A stretch of 57,145 nt of DNA from Muribaculaceae bacterium (GCA_017935045.1 JAGBIJ010000023.1:1-57145); one strand, 5' to 3'. Shown: positions 7,342 through 16,832, counted from the stretch's first letter. Numbers and translations are program-made. The notes: generated by a model not told the origin, from the letters alone.

Positions 7342-8358
7342 TTATTTTATATTTTTTATCGCTTCGCGGGCTTTGCCGGGGTCTGTGCCACGGTATTTCT
7401 GGTTGCCCTTGCGGTCAGTGACGATTATGAGGGGAGCGCCTGTGATATTGAGGCGCCTGAGGGCAGGGTTGGCGGCGCCGCCCAGGGCCCAGAGCGAGTG
7501 TGCGCCGGGATACGTGATGGTCTTGCGTACCATCTGCCACTGGGTCGTATCGGCGCCCATGTAGATGTCGGCGCCCTGTACGTCGGCCATGCTGTCGGTC
7601 TCGCTGATGAGCGAGGTGGCATCGTGGTGCAGCTTGCCCGTGGCTTCATGCCAGAGATATATTACGGTAGCGCGGGCCTTGCCCGGATTGAGCGTCACGG
7701 TCGAGTCGGCAGCCGACGGCAGCGAGAGAGACAGCAGCGGCAGCTGTGCATCGCGGGCTTGCGCGTCGGGTGCGGCGGACATGAAAGCCTCGCGGATATG
7801 CTTCGTTTCATCAGTCTGCTCCAGCGAGGCCCAGAGGCTGTCGAACTCGTTCTCGTGTCCCGGCCGCGTATATCGGGACATCAGCAGGAAGGCCGACAGC
7901 GGATTGTCGGGATTGCTTTTGACGTAGCGTGCCACGGCGGCGTTGACTGAGGCCGGATTGCCGCTGCGCAGCACACCTTCGTTGGCGCGTACCCAGGAGC
8001 AGTATTCCTCCATAAGCGGGTTGCCCTTTACCTGCCACAACAGCGGATCGGAGAATTTGCCGGTAATGCTGATTTCGTCACCGCGCTCCACATAGAGGGC
8101 ATACATTTCGGCGTGAGCGGCTGAGAAAATCCACATTACAGCGGGATAGCGTGTGGAGCCTTTCAGCGTGAAAGCTCCGTCGGCCAGAGGCACTGTCTGC
8201 TCGGCCACGAAGGACTGTTTGTCGGAGCTGGCGCGGTAGGCTATGTATATGTTGCTTACTCCTCCCCCTTCAAGCGAGGCGCTGACGGTAAAATCGTTGC
8301 TCAGACACGAAGTGAGCAACAGGCATATCAGTGGTAGTATAAGTATCAGTTTTCGCAT
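7342..8358 (-). CDS. DUF4369/thioredoxin-fold lipoprotein lacking the CxxC motif
   Basis: 338 residues. It has a lipobox (LLTSC, Cys 18). Residues 22-115 resemble the DUF4369 beta-sandwich found in front of TlpA-like thioredoxins (EGGGVSNIYIAYRA, then YVERGDEISITGKF). A helical linker runs 116-210. The C-terminal thioredoxin fold (225-338) has YLWHEATGKLHHDA where a TlpA protein has W-(C/S)xxC, so both redox cysteines are replaced; the cis-proline loop NITGAPLIIVTD (304-315) and D-KG strand remain. It therefore looks like a non-redox thioredoxin-like protein, perhaps a binding or chaperone module. It is three bases after the DUF695 gene and is probably co-transcribed with sufB. Confidence 0.85.
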   Translation of the reverse strand: MRKLILILPLICLLLTSCLSNDFTVSASLEGGGVSNIYIAYRASSDKQSFVAEQTVPLADGAFTLKGSTRYPAVMWIFSAAHAEMYALYVERGDEISITGKFSDPLLWQVKGNPLMEEYCSWVRANEGVLRSGNPASVNAAVARYVKSNPDNPLSAFLLMSRYTRPGHENEFDSLWASLEQTDETKHIREAFMSAAPDAQARDAQLPLLSLSLPSAADSTVTLNPGKARATVIYLWHEATGKLHHDATSLISETDSMADVQGADIYMGADTTQWQMVRKTITYPGAHSLWALGGAANPALRRLNITGAPLIIVTDRKGNQKYRGTDPGKAREAIKNIK

Positions 8359-8361
8359 AAT

Positions 8362-8799
8362 TCAGTCGGCGTCAGGGATATAAGTGTTCTCGCGCATCTC
8401 TCGGTATTCGGCCCAGCCGGGGTCCTTCTCTGCATAAATCTGTACCGGCAGCAGAGGCAGGGCGGCCCAGGCGCGGTTGAGTAGCGACTGGAAGATGCGC
8501 GGATTCTTGGTATATATTATCCAGTCTCGCTGTCCGGCGCCTGTATAGACTCCGGTCAGCAGACAGGCTTTCTCCTTGTCCAGCGCTTCGCGCAAGACGG
8601 CGTCGGCCTGCTCCATAAGGGCGGCCGTATCATCGTTAGGCATGCCGCCGGGTTCGGGCGTATATGTCCAGCGCAGCTCTATGCGGTCATTGTATTTTCC
8701 CGATTCGGGATATCTGGGGTCTATCTCGCGGCCGCTAACCATGACAGTGTTTCCCTGATCATCCTCGGCGGGAGCGGTCCACCATTTTTCTGTAGCCAT
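8362..8799 (-). CDS. DUF695 domain protein
   Basis: 145 residues. The sequence has the DUF695 shape: an acidic N-terminal half beginning KWWTAPAEDDQGN and a conserved second half with LTGVYTGAGQRDWIIYT, F---L, and YAEKDPGWAEYREMRE. The function of DUF695 is unknown; no catalytic motif is evident and there is no signal peptide, so it is expected in the cytoplasm. It is five bases after the DUF2027-Smr gene and three bases before the thioredoxin-like gene, in one operon-like cluster. Confidence 0.85.
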   Translation of the reverse strand: MATEKWWTAPAEDDQGNTVMVSGREIDPRYPESGKYNDRIELRWTYTPEPGGMPNDDTAALMEQADAVLREALDKEKACLLTGVYTGAGQRDWIIYTKNPRIFQSLLNRAWAALPLLPVQIYAEKDPGWAEYREMRENTYIPDAD

Positions 8800-8804
8800 G
8801 ATGC

Positions 8805-9932
8805 TTATTGTTTAGAGTGAATCGTGACCAAAGTCGCTCCGAAACCATATTCGCGGAAAGAGGCGTCCTGCCATTCGCAGGCCGGATATTCGCGTCGCAG
8901 CAGCGTGCGTACAGCCTCGCGCAGCACGCCGTCGCCCTTGCCGTGGATAAAAACTATCTTCTGCCCCAGCCGCCTCGAGTGCTGTGTCAGCGTCTTGCGC
9001 ACGGCGTCGAGCTGCACCTCCTTGATAGCGGCGTTGTCCATGCCGGCCGTGGAGTCGAGCAATTCGCCGATATGCAGGTCTACTTCTATGAGCGGCAGCA
9101 ACTTGTGGGGATTGTCGGCGGACTTGCGCGTATGCTTTTCAGGCGTCCGGACCGCTTGCCCGGCGCCGGCCATGGCATCGCGTATGGCCGCCGGGTCCGG
9201 CGCAGTGACCGAGACAGGGATATCGTCGCGTACCAGAGGCACCTCCAGCACCGGAGTCTCGAAGTAGACGCCGGGACGGAAGCAATGCAGCTTGTAGAAT
9301 TTCTTCAGATCCAGCCGGCGGCGTACGCTGACCGGCTCCTTGTATTCAAATTCCTTGTCCTTCTTCCAGGCTATGGCCTGAACGGCCACCTGCTCTATGC
9401 CGGGCAGGTCGGCATGGCTGTAGCTGGCCAGGTCGATTACCATGTTGGGCTCCACGGTGCCGCTGAAGGCTACGCTCCAGCCCCGTGCGGAGGCTGCGCG
9501 GGTCAGGAAAGCGAACGAGAGGAAATAATTGGAGTCATTGACCAGCACGGCTGCGAACGAGGTGGACGAAAGCGTCTTTATGTCTGCCGGCTCAAAGGCG
9601 AGCAGCAGGTTGATTTTCTCGCCGTGGCGTGTCTCCTCTACGCAGACAGGCTGCGGCGCCGCCGCCGCAGTGATATCCTTGGTCATCGCGCTCTTGTCGC
9701 GCTCGGCCTTGTCGCGCGCCTTTACGGCGTCTACGGCTTTCTGGTCGAACATCAGTTTTGCCGGCGACTCCTTGCGCTCATGTCCGGCGGGCATGACCAC
9801 TACCAGCTCTTTCAGAAGCACCGGAGTCTCGAATCCATCTTCATCCACGTAGGCTATCTGCCCCTCTATACGCGTGATTTTGCCGCCGCCCACGGCATTG
9901 AGATAACGGACGGTATCGCCTGGTTTTGCCAT
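8805..9932 (-). CDS. DUF2027 and Smr domain protein
   Basis: 375 residues. The N-terminal 70 residues (AKPGDTVRYLNAVGGGKITR, then DEDGFETPVL) are the KOW-like start of DUF2027. A beta-rich middle domain (about 100-250) follows, then a basic linker (TPEKHTRKSADNPHK), and a C-terminal Smr domain (about 280-375) with EVDLHIGEL (the D-H motif) and FIHGKGDGVLREAV. Smr domains are nicking endonuclease or RNA-binding modules found in MutS2. The fusion with DUF2027 is typical of Bacteroidetes and its role is not established. It is four bases downstream of the phoH-like gene, consistent with an RNA- or ribosome-related function. Confidence 0.92.
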   Translation of the reverse strand: MAKPGDTVRYLNAVGGGKITRIEGQIAYVDEDGFETPVLLKELVVVMPAGHERKESPAKLMFDQKAVDAVKARDKAERDKSAMTKDITAAAAPQPVCVEETRHGEKINLLLAFEPADIKTLSSTSFAAVLVNDSNYFLSFAFLTRAASARGWSVAFSGTVEPNMVIDLASYSHADLPGIEQVAVQAIAWKKDKEFEYKEPVSVRRRLDLKKFYKLHCFRPGVYFETPVLEVPLVRDDIPVSVTAPDPAAIRDAMAGAGQAVRTPEKHTRKSADNPHKLLPLIEVDLHIGELLDSTAGMDNAAIKEVQLDAVRKTLTQHSRRLGQKIVFIHGKGDGVLREAVRTLLRREYPACEWQDASFREYGFGATLVTIHSKQ

Positions 9933-9936
9933 CGGT

Positions 9937-10926
9937 TCAATCCTTTTTATTATTCTCGGCCTCGCGGCCCGATGAGTATTCCTGTTCGTCGGCTGCCTCG
10001 CGGTGTTCGTAGGCGTCTACGATGCGCTGCACCAGCGGGTGGCGCACTATGTCTTTCTTCTCGTATTCTATCAGACCTATGCCCTTCACGTCGCGCAGTA
10101 TATTGAGCGCCTGCATCAGTCCCGAGCGCGTATGGCGCGGCAGGTCGATCTGCGTGATGTCGCCCGTGATTACCATCTTGGCATTCATGCCTAAGCGTGT
10201 CAGAAACATCTTCATCTGGTGGGTGGTGGTATTCTGTGCCTCGTCCAGAATGATTACGGCGTCGTTCAGCGTACGTCCGCGCATGAAGGCCAGCGGAGCT
10301 ATCTGTATGGTCCCGGTCTCTAGATATTCCTTTAGCTTGACGGCGGGAAGCATGTCTTCCAGCGCGTCGTAGAGGGGCTGCAGGTAGGGGTCGATTTTGT
10401 CTTTCATGTCGCCGGGCAGAAAACCGAGCTTCTCGCCGGCCTCCACGGCCGGACGCGAGAGTATCAGCCTGCGTGCCTCCTTGTTCTTGAGAGCGGCTAC
10501 GGCCAGGGCGATGGCGATGTAGGTCTTGCCGGTACCCGCCGGGCCGAGTGCGAACGTCAGGTCATTGTCGCGGAACGAGGCCACCATGCGGGCCTGATTG
10601 GGGTTGCGCGGCGAAATCGGTTTGCCGTTCTGCCCGAAGATTATCACTCCGTCCGAAGGCTGCTGGCGCGGCTCCGACCCTTTGACTATGTCGATGATCA
10701 CATCCGGCTCCAGCTTGTTGTAGCGGGCGGCGTAAGCCTCGATTTCCTTTATCTTTTTCTCAAACTCGGCCGTCTCGCTGTCCTCGCCTATGACCTTGAT
10801 GACGTTCCCGCGGGCTGCCATGCGCAACTTCGGAAACAGGTTGCGTATCAGCGATATGTTGGTATTGTTGACCCCGTAGAATGTCTGCGGGTCTATGTTG
10901 TCGATTATTACTATGCGTTCAATCAT
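9937..10926 (-). CDS. PhoH family ATPase (PhoL/YbeZ-like)
   Basis: 329 residues. The N-terminal part (1-80) is the YbeZ-type RNA-binding-like segment ([18 protein letters not shown]). The PhoH P-loop domain contains Walker A GPAGTGKT (128-135), the [16 protein letters not shown] segment (159-173) and Walker [10 protein letters not shown] (224-232), followed by [10 protein letters not shown]. PhoH/PhoL proteins are ATPases linked to RNA metabolism, often beside ybeY; ybeY is not next to it here. Thirteen bases separate it from sufB upstream and four from the DUF2027-Smr gene downstream. The C-terminus is charged (EAENNKKD). Confidence 0.95.
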   Translation of the reverse strand: MIERIVIIDNIDPQTFYGVNNTNISLIRNLFPKLRMAARGNVIKVIGEDSETAEFEKKIKEIEAYAARYNKLEPDVIIDIVKGSEPRQQPSDGVIIFGQNGKPISPRNPNQARMVASFRDNDLTFALGPAGTGKTYIAIALAVAALKNKEARRLILSRPAVEAGEKLGFLPGDMKDKIDPYLQPLYDALEDMLPAVKLKEYLETGTIQIAPLAFMRGRTLNDAVIILDEAQNTTTHQMKMFLTRLGMNAKMVITGDITQIDLPRHTRSGLMQALNILRDVKGIGLIEYEKKDIVRHPLVQRIVDAYEHREAADEQEYSSGREAENNKKD

Positions 10927-10939
10927 AAATATCAGTGTG

Positions 10940-12382
10940 TTAGCCTACCGAGCCTTCCAGCGTGACCTGCAGCAGCTTCTGGGCCTCGACGGCGAACTCC
11001 ATCGGCAGCTTGTTCATTACCTCCTTGGCGTAGCCGTTCACTATCAGTCCGATGGCTTCCTCAGTAGGTATGCCGCGCTGGTTGCAGTAGAATATCTGCT
11101 CCTCGTTGATTTTGGAAGTGGTGGCTTCGTGTTCTACGGTCGAGCTGTCGTTCTGCACATCGATGTAGGGGAAAGTGTGCGCCCCGCAGTACGGTCCCAT
11201 CAGCAGCGAGTCGCACTGGGTATAGTTGCGGCATCCCTCGGCTGCGGGCATCATGCGCACTTCGCCTCGGTAAGAGTTCTGGCTGTGGCCTGCCGAGATA
11301 CCTTTGCTCACTATGGTGGAGCGGGAATTGCGCCCTACGTGTATCATCTTTGTGCCGGTGTCGGCCTGCTGGCGGTTGTTGGTCACGGCCACGGAGTAAA
11401 ATTCGCCGACGCTTTCGTCTCCTTTCAGTATGCAGGATGGGTATTTCCAAGTAATGGCCGAGCCGGTCTCGACCTGAGTCCAGCTCACTTTCGAACGATG
11501 GCCGCGGCACAGGGCGCGCTTGGTCACGAAGTTGTATATGCCTCCGCGTCCCTCCTTGTCGCCGGCATACCAGTTCTGCACCGTGCTGTATTTGACCTCG
11601 GCCCGCTCCTCGCATATTATCTCCACAATGGCGGCATGCAGCTGGTTCTCGTCACGCATCGGGGCTGTGCATCCCTCCAGATAGCTTACATAGGCATCGT
11701 CATCGGCCACTATCAGCGTACGCTCGAACTGGCCCGTGCCCGCCGCGTTGATACGGAAATAGGTACTCAGCTCCATCGGACAGCGCACCCCCTTGGGTAT
11801 ATATACGAAGGAACCGTCGGAGAATACCGCGGAATTGAGCGCGGCATAGAAGTTGTCGCGGTAGCTGACCACCGATCCCAGATAGCGGCGCACCAGATCG
11901 GGGTACTCGCGTACCGCTTCGGAGAACGAGCAGAATATCACGCCTAATTCAGCCAGCTTCTCGCGGTGTGTGGTCTTGACGCTTACCGAGTCCATCACGG
12001 CATCCACGGCCACTCCGCTCAGATGCTTCTGCTCCTCCAGCGAGATACCTAACTTATTGAAAGTCTTTACCAGCTCGGGATCCACCTCGTCCATGCTTTT
12101 TTTCAGCTCCTTCTTCTTCGGGGCTGCATAGTAGCTTATGGCCTGGAAGTCTATTTCCGGAATCTGCAGGTGTCCCCACGTCGGCGGCGTGAGCGTCAGC
12201 CAGTGCCGGTAAGCCTTGAGGCGGAAATCCAGCAGCCACTCCGGCTCCCCCTTTTTATGCGAGATGAGGCGTATGACCTCCTCCGACAGTCCGGGAGGCA
12301 CGATTTCGGTGTCGATGTCAGAAGTAAATCCGTATTTATAGTCGCCTTGTGTGGCGTCCTGAAGTATCTTGTCGTTGTCCAT
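10940..12382 (-). CDS. sufB: Fe-S cluster assembly scaffold SufB
   Basis: 480 residues, full length for SufB, the scaffold of the SufBC(2)D complex that assembles and delivers iron-sulfur clusters. Conserved features include [17 protein letters not shown], the EGCTAP Cys motif, the C-RNYTQCDS and HTFPYI stretches, the basal [21 protein letters not shown] segment and [11 protein letters not shown]. It is the first gene of the minus-strand cluster. The divergent intergenic region has a TAATTTTG box just upstream (around 12430-12440, minus). Oddly, sufC, sufD and sufS are not downstream; a phoH-like gene is. The partners must be encoded elsewhere. Confidence 0.97.
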   Translation of the reverse strand: MDNDKILQDATQGDYKYGFTSDIDTEIVPPGLSEEVIRLISHKKGEPEWLLDFRLKAYRHWLTLTPPTWGHLQIPEIDFQAISYYAAPKKKELKKSMDEVDPELVKTFNKLGISLEEQKHLSGVAVDAVMDSVSVKTTHREKLAELGVIFCSFSEAVREYPDLVRRYLGSVVSYRDNFYAALNSAVFSDGSFVYIPKGVRCPMELSTYFRINAAGTGQFERTLIVADDDAYVSYLEGCTAPMRDENQLHAAIVEIICEERAEVKYSTVQNWYAGDKEGRGGIYNFVTKRALCRGHRSKVSWTQVETGSAITWKYPSCILKGDESVGEFYSVAVTNNRQQADTGTKMIHVGRNSRSTIVSKGISAGHSQNSYRGEVRMMPAAEGCRNYTQCDSLLMGPYCGAHTFPYIDVQNDSSTVEHEATTSKINEEQIFYCNQRGIPTEEAIGLIVNGYAKEVMNKLPMEFAVEAQKLLQVTLEGSVG

Positions 12383-12544
12383 ACTATCTTATAACATTCC
12401 CATACTGTCAAGGGATTTATACTTTTGCAAAATTAGCGAAAATTTGCGGATTTCTCTCTATTCCGCCCCCTCTATTTTCCGCAGCCGAGACTATAATTGC
12501 CCCTCTAAACGCCATAGGGCAAAAATTTTTTTGCGGCGACTCAA

Positions 12545-12695
12545 CCTTTCGGCCAAAGCCGTTGTTATAGTGATGTAAGGCGACCGGGACAGACCGATAA
12601 ACCGGAAAACCTGTTCGCCGGCTATGAAAAACACAAGACGATAGATTTTTGGTAATAGATTAATGTTGATATTAGGTTGATTAGTTAGTTATTTG
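12545..12695 (+). ncRNA. Structured intergenic RNA element, copy A
   Basis: This stretch between divergent sufB and convergent ompA matches 19729-19882. Shared parts, in order: a short 5' hairpin (around 12545-12562), TTATAG (12565-12570), a stem arm GGCGA (12579-12583), its partner TCGCC (12615-12619), CTATGA (12622-12627, pairing with TTATAG), CACAA, and a 40-base tail (12651-12690) that differs from copy B at only three positions. The GGCG stem is kept in both copies although its flanking pairs differ. The tail contains ATG and four sense codons before a stop (MLILG here, MLIIG in copy B), possibly by chance. Transcription from about 12537 is plausible after a T-run ending in TTTG. I do not recognise it with certainty as a named Rfam family. 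Confidence 0.65.
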
Positions 12696-12701
12696 TCATT
12701 T

Positions 12702-12753
12702 CCTTGGCAATAAGAACGGCGGACCGCGAGGCCCGCCGTTCTTATTGCCAAGG
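12702..12753. terminator. Perfect 21-pair hairpin after RNA element A
   Basis: The arms 12702-12722 and 12733-12753 are exact reverse complements with a 10-base loop. It lies eight bases after the RNA element and before the ompA terminator. There is no T-run on either side, so it may act as a processing or stability hairpin as well as, or instead of, an intrinsic terminator. Confidence 0.6.
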
Positions 12754-12777
12754 TGGAGCGTGACAGCGTTGAGATTG

Positions 12778-12817
12778 CAAAAAAGCGAGGCGGGGCGGTC
12801 ATGTCGACCGCCCCGCC
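12778..12817 (-). terminator. Terminator of the OmpA lipoprotein gene
   Basis: A perfect 12-pair GC-rich stem (12789-12800 with 12806-12817) has a five-base loop. On the minus strand it is followed within four bases by a run of six Ts (A-run at 12779-12784). It lies 22 bases past the ompA-like stop codon. Confidence 0.85.
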
Positions 12818-12839
12818 CAGTAATGTCGTGAGTGAGGGA

Positions 12840-13532
12840 TTATTTCAGAGTACCGGCTTCGGCGTCCTTGATCATCTGCTCGGAAGCGTAGATGAACACC
12901 TCTACGCGACGGTTCTGGGCACGGCCTGCGGCGGTCTCGTTGCTGGCCACGTAGTCCTGCATAGGCAGACCTACAGCATTCAGACGGGAGTTTGCTATAC
13001 CCTGGTTGTGAAGGAAGGTCTTCACGGCGTCGGCACGGTTGGTGCTGACTTTCTGGTTGATTTCCATACCGCCGGTGTTGTCGGTGTAACCTATGATTTT
13101 GACGTCTGTCAAGGGATTGGCAGCCAGTGACTGAGCGAACTCCTTGAGCTCGGCCTGGGCGCCGGAGTTGATGGTCCATTTGCCGGTGGGGAAGAGGATG
13201 CCGCCGTCGAAAGTGACGCGGATGGCCTGCAGGCCGTTGGCATCTGTAGTCTGCTCTACCTTGGCGTTGGCAAGCTCTTTTTCAAGTTCTTTCTGCTGCT
13301 TGTCCATCTTGTTGCCGATCAGCGCGCCTGCGCCTGCGCCTACGGCAGCGCCTACTCCAGCGCCTATGGCAGCGCCTTTGCCACCGCCTATCAGGGCTCC
13401 GATACCGGCGCCGAGGGCGCCGCCGCCGCCTGTGCCGATGAGGGCGCCTTTGCCCGTGTTGGACATGTTACAGCTGGATACGAAAAGGCTGGCGCAAAGA
13501 GCCAGGGCCATGGATACTTTTACTAATTTCAT
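12840..13532 (-). CDS. OmpA family lipoprotein with glycine zipper
   Basis: 230 residues. It has a lipobox (SLFVSSC, Cys 21), then a glycine-zipper segment (about 27-75, repeats of GAxIGAxxGG) able to form membrane-inserting helices, a short coiled linker, and an OmpA/Pal-like peptidoglycan-binding domain (about 105-220). The domain shows GYTDNTGGMEINQ, STNRADAVKTFL and GRAQNRRVEVFI, with the Asp and Arg that bind diaminopimelate. It should tether the outer membrane to peptidoglycan. It has its own promoter (13614-13645) and terminator, so it is monocistronic. The family is close to YiaD/PA0833-type proteins. Confidence 0.93.
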   Translation of the reverse strand: MKLVKVSMALALCASLFVSSCNMSNTGKGALIGTGGGGALGAGIGALIGGGKGAAIGAGVGAAVGAGAGALIGNKMDKQQKELEKELANAKVEQTTDANGLQAIRVTFDGGILFPTGKWTINSGAQAELKEFAQSLAANPLTDVKIIGYTDNTGGMEINQKVSTNRADAVKTFLHNQGIANSRLNAVGLPMQDYVASNETAAGRAQNRRVEVFIYASEQMIKDAEAGTLK

Positions 13533-13613
13533 AATTGTGGTTTTTTATTTGGATTGTATTTGTTTCTGGCGCGACACGGATTGCGGTCTGTGGCGGTCTG
13601 CGGACAGATTGCG

Positions 13614-13645
13614 CAAAGATACGAATTTTTAACTTTATAACCAAA
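13614..13645 (-). promoter_or_regulatory. Promoter of the OmpA lipoprotein gene
   Basis: On the minus strand TTTG (13642-13645) is followed after 20 bases by TATCTTTG (13614-13621). The predicted start is near 13607, giving a leader of about 75 bases. The -33 box partly overlaps the secDF terminator. Confidence 0.75.
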
Positions 13646-13646
13646 A

Positions 13647-13681
13647 AATACTCCCGCAGGTTTATGACCGGCGGGAGTATT
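13647..13681. terminator. secDF terminator
   Basis: An 11-pair stem (13647-13657 with 13671-13681) with a 13-base loop is preceded on the plus strand by an A-run at 13643-13648, which reads as a T-run on the minus strand. It lies 33 bases past the secDF stop. Confidence 0.85.
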
Positions 13682-13713
13682 TATGATATTTATGTATCCG
13701 TGAAGCCTTGCGG

Positions 13714-16689
13714 TCAGCGGGTCAGGCGCTGTCCGGCTACGGGCTTGGCGGCCTTCGGAGCGGCTTTCTTGCTGAGTATCTTGTAAGCCACGGGGGCTGC
13801 CAGGAACAGTGAGCAGAACGTACCTACCACAACGCCGAATATCATGGCGAAAGTGAACGAACGGATGGTGTCGCCGCCCAGGATGAAGATGCACAGGAGC
13901 ACCAGCAGGGTGGAGAACGAGGTCATGACCGTACGGGTCAGGGTAGCGTTCAGAGACTGGTTGAATACCGACTTCTTGTCTTCGCGCGGATAGAGTTTCA
14001 TTACCTCGCGCACACGGTCGAAGACTACCACGGTATCGTTTATCTGGTAACCGATGATGGTCAGCACGGCCGCTATGAAGCTCTGGTCTATCTCCATGGA
14101 GAACGGCAGGAAGCCCCAGCATACGGAGTAGAAGCCGATGATGAGGAAGGCTGTCATCGCCACGGCGCATACGGCGCCTACGGAGAAGGCCACGTTGTGG
14201 AAGCGGACCAGGATGTAGAGGAACATACAGAGTACGGCTATGCCTACGGCCAGCATGGCGTCGGCGCGCATGTCGTCGGCCACGGCGGCTCCCACCTTCT
14301 GGATGGAGACGATACCGAGCTGCTCGTTGGCTACAGTGAAGTCTTCGGCAGACATGGTCTTGCCGTTGACCGTAAGCTGCGGCTTGAGCGCGTCGTAGAG
14401 CAGGGCGGTAATGTCGCTGTCTACGTCTTCGGAGTTATCGTTGATACGGTAGTTGGTGGAGATACGTACTTTCTGGTTGTTGTCGATTGTAATGACGCTT
14501 ATGCTGACTGGGTCCTTGATGCCGTCTTTGGCCGCGGCCTGCTCGAATGTGGAGGTCAGGCTGTTGCGTATTTCCTCAGGATTCACGTCTTTCTGGAATG
14601 CCACTACGTAGTTGCGGCCTCCGGAGAAGTCGATGCCCTGGTTCATGCCGCGTGTAAACAGTGACACTACGGAGATTACCACCAGAGCGAGCCAGACGAT
14701 AAGGGCGCCCTTGGTCTTGCCTATGAAGTTGATTCTGGTGTTGGCCAGGAAGTTGCGCGAAATGCCGGTAGAGAAGGTCATGCCGGCGCAGCGGCCGTTC
14801 TTGGTTATCCAGTCGAACGCGATGCGGGTCAGGAAGACTGCTGTGAAGAATGAGCAGACCAGACCTATGATGAGCGTGGTGGCGAAGCCCTTGATGGGGC
14901 CGGAGCCGAACAGCAGCAGGATGACGCCTGTGATGACGGAGGTAAGGTTGCCGTCGAAGATTGCCGAGAAAGCATTGCTGTAACCGTCGGAGATGGCCTG
15001 ACGCAGCTTCTTGCCGGCGCGCAGCTCCTCTTTGGTACGCTCAAATATCAGCACGTTGGCGTCCACTGCCATACCCAGCGCGAGCACGATACCGGCTATG
15101 CCGGAGAGTGTAAGCACCGCCTGGATGGAGGCCAGAATACCCATTGTGAAGTAGAGGTTGAGCATAAGGCCGATGTTGGCTACCAGGCCGGGTACGAATC
15201 CGTAGATGAGAATCATGAAGATCATCAGCAGCACCAGAGCCACGATAAAGGAGGTAAAGCCAGCCTCTATGGCCTGGGCGCCGAGCGATGGACCGATTAC
15301 TTCCTGGCTCTCGACGCGAACCTTGACGTCCATCTTGCCGGATTTCAGCAGGTTGGCCAGGTCGTTGGCCTCTTCGGGAGTGAAGTTGCCGGTAATCTCG
15401 GAGCTGCCGCCGGTAATCTGGGTGTTGACGGTCGGGTATGAATAGACGTTGTCGTCAAGGACGATGGCTATGCTGCGGCCAAGGTTGTCTTTGGTAATGT
15501 TGGCCCAGTCGCGTGCGCCCTTGTCGCTCATGGTCATGTTGACCACAGAGCCTTTCATGTTGTCAAACTCGGAGCTTGCGCTTACTACGGCGTCTCCCTC
15601 AAGCTGGGGTTCGCCTTTCAGGGCGATCAGGCCGAAGTAGGGCTTGGTCAGCTCTTTGCCGTTTTTCTTCATGATGGGTTTGCCCTGCTTGTTGAGCTGC
15701 ACCTCCTCGGTGGGGGCGTTTTCCCAACGCAGACTCAGGTTGGAGGGGAGGATGCGGGCTGCCATCTCGGAGTTGATTATGGCGTTGACGGCAGCTGTAT
15801 CTTCGCGGGCTACCAGACCCAGACGCGGACCCATGGCGCCGTGGCTGAGCAGGTCGGTCAGCTTCTTGCTGTCAGGGTTGGCGGCGGCGTAGGCGGTGGT
15901 AAGCTCCTGAAGCTGTCCGCCGATTTCGTCGATATTATATACTTCGTAGAACTCCAGGTTGGCGCTCGACTGGAGGATGCGGGTCATCTGCTCAGGCTCC
16001 TTCACACCGGGAAGCTCCAGCAGAATCTGGCCGCGCTTGTCCTGGAGTTTCTGGATGTTGGGCGACACAACGCCGAACTTGTCGATACGGTTGCGGAACA
16101 CGTTGAAGGCGTCGTCCACCTGGCTCTCCACCTGTTTCTCAAGAGCTTCGACCACCTGCTTGTTGGTAGATGAGGCGGTCAGCTTGCCCATGAACTCTCC
16201 TTCGCGTGCGAACAGAGGCGCCATGGTGCCTTCCTGGAAGTTGGCGGCGAATTTCTGGATGAAGTCCTTATCGGAGGGTTTGCTGCCGGAGGTGGTATAT
16301 TCGCCCTGGGGCAGTACCTTCTTGATGCTTGCGTTAATCTTCTGGAGAGCGTCGGCGTTCTTGGCGAAAGAACGAATCACTTCAGTTGTGGGCACCTCCA
16401 GCACGAGGTTCATACCTCCCTTGAGGTCCAGACCCAGACCAATCTCCATCTTCTTGACATCGCCGTAGTTGTACCACAGATAGACGTTCTCTGTCTCCAG
16501 AGAGTCCATGTAGACCTTACGGGCGTCCTTGTAGTTCTTGTTGGCGATATCGGTAGTCCTTGCGACCTTGGCGGCGTATGCGTCTGCCTCTTTCTCAAAC
16601 TTTTGCGTTACGAAAGAGAAAGAGATGTAAAAACCGCAAATCAAGATCAAAAGGATAGCGATAGTGCCGATAAACCCTTTGTTCTGCAT
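13714..16689 (-). CDS. secDF: Fused protein translocase subunit SecDF
   Basis: 991 residues, a single chain joining SecD and SecF, as usual in Bacteroidetes. It is a proton-driven membrane partner of SecYEG that pulls exported proteins through on the periplasmic side. The SecD half starts with a transmembrane helix (about 8-28) and has GLDLKGGMNLVLEVP, the P1 domain with ILLELPGVKEPEQM, and the conserved SLGAQAIEAGFTSFI and LALGMAVDANVLIFER motifs. The SecF half has GIDFSGGRNYVVAF, SIQKVGAAVADDMRADAM and GYQINDTVVVFDRVRE. Twelve helices are expected. A TAAATTTG box lies at 16754-16761 (minus), giving a leader of about 60 bases. Confidence 0.97.
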   Translation of the reverse strand: MQNKGFIGTIAILLILICGFYISFSFVTQKFEKEADAYAAKVARTTDIANKNYKDARKVYMDSLETENVYLWYNYGDVKKMEIGLGLDLKGGMNLVLEVPTTEVIRSFAKNADALQKINASIKKVLPQGEYTTSGSKPSDKDFIQKFAANFQEGTMAPLFAREGEFMGKLTASSTNKQVVEALEKQVESQVDDAFNVFRNRIDKFGVVSPNIQKLQDKRGQILLELPGVKEPEQMTRILQSSANLEFYEVYNIDEIGGQLQELTTAYAAANPDSKKLTDLLSHGAMGPRLGLVAREDTAAVNAIINSEMAARILPSNLSLRWENAPTEEVQLNKQGKPIMKKNGKELTKPYFGLIALKGEPQLEGDAVVSASSEFDNMKGSVVNMTMSDKGARDWANITKDNLGRSIAIVLDDNVYSYPTVNTQITGGSSEITGNFTPEEANDLANLLKSGKMDVKVRVESQEVIGPSLGAQAIEAGFTSFIVALVLLMIFMILIYGFVPGLVANIGLMLNLYFTMGILASIQAVLTLSGIAGIVLALGMAVDANVLIFERTKEELRAGKKLRQAISDGYSNAFSAIFDGNLTSVITGVILLLFGSGPIKGFATTLIIGLVCSFFTAVFLTRIAFDWITKNGRCAGMTFSTGISRNFLANTRINFIGKTKGALIVWLALVVISVVSLFTRGMNQGIDFSGGRNYVVAFQKDVNPEEIRNSLTSTFEQAAAKDGIKDPVSISVITIDNNQKVRISTNYRINDNSEDVDSDITALLYDALKPQLTVNGKTMSAEDFTVANEQLGIVSIQKVGAAVADDMRADAMLAVGIAVLCMFLYILVRFHNVAFSVGAVCAVAMTAFLIIGFYSVCWGFLPFSMEIDQSFIAAVLTIIGYQINDTVVVFDRVREVMKLYPREDKKSVFNQSLNATLTRTVMTSFSTLLVLLCIFILGGDTIRSFTFAMIFGVVVGTFCSLFLAAPVAYKILSKKAAPKAAKPVAGQRLTR

Positions 16690-16832
16690 TGTTGTTAATC
16701 AGTTTGTATTTATTATATTTTATATTTTTTTGCGAGTAGATAATATCAGCTCGCAAATTTAGCAGTTTTTTTTGATATTTCACCCATAATGTCCTTAAAA
16801 ATCGCAATAAAAGCCGTACTTCCCTTCGGCGG

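Noticed and set aside
8808-10106. 432-codon plus-strand ORF opposite the DUF2027-Smr and phoH genes
   Set aside because: It is antisense to two clearly conserved genes and has no recognisable domain. Long antisense frames are common in GC-rich coding DNA.
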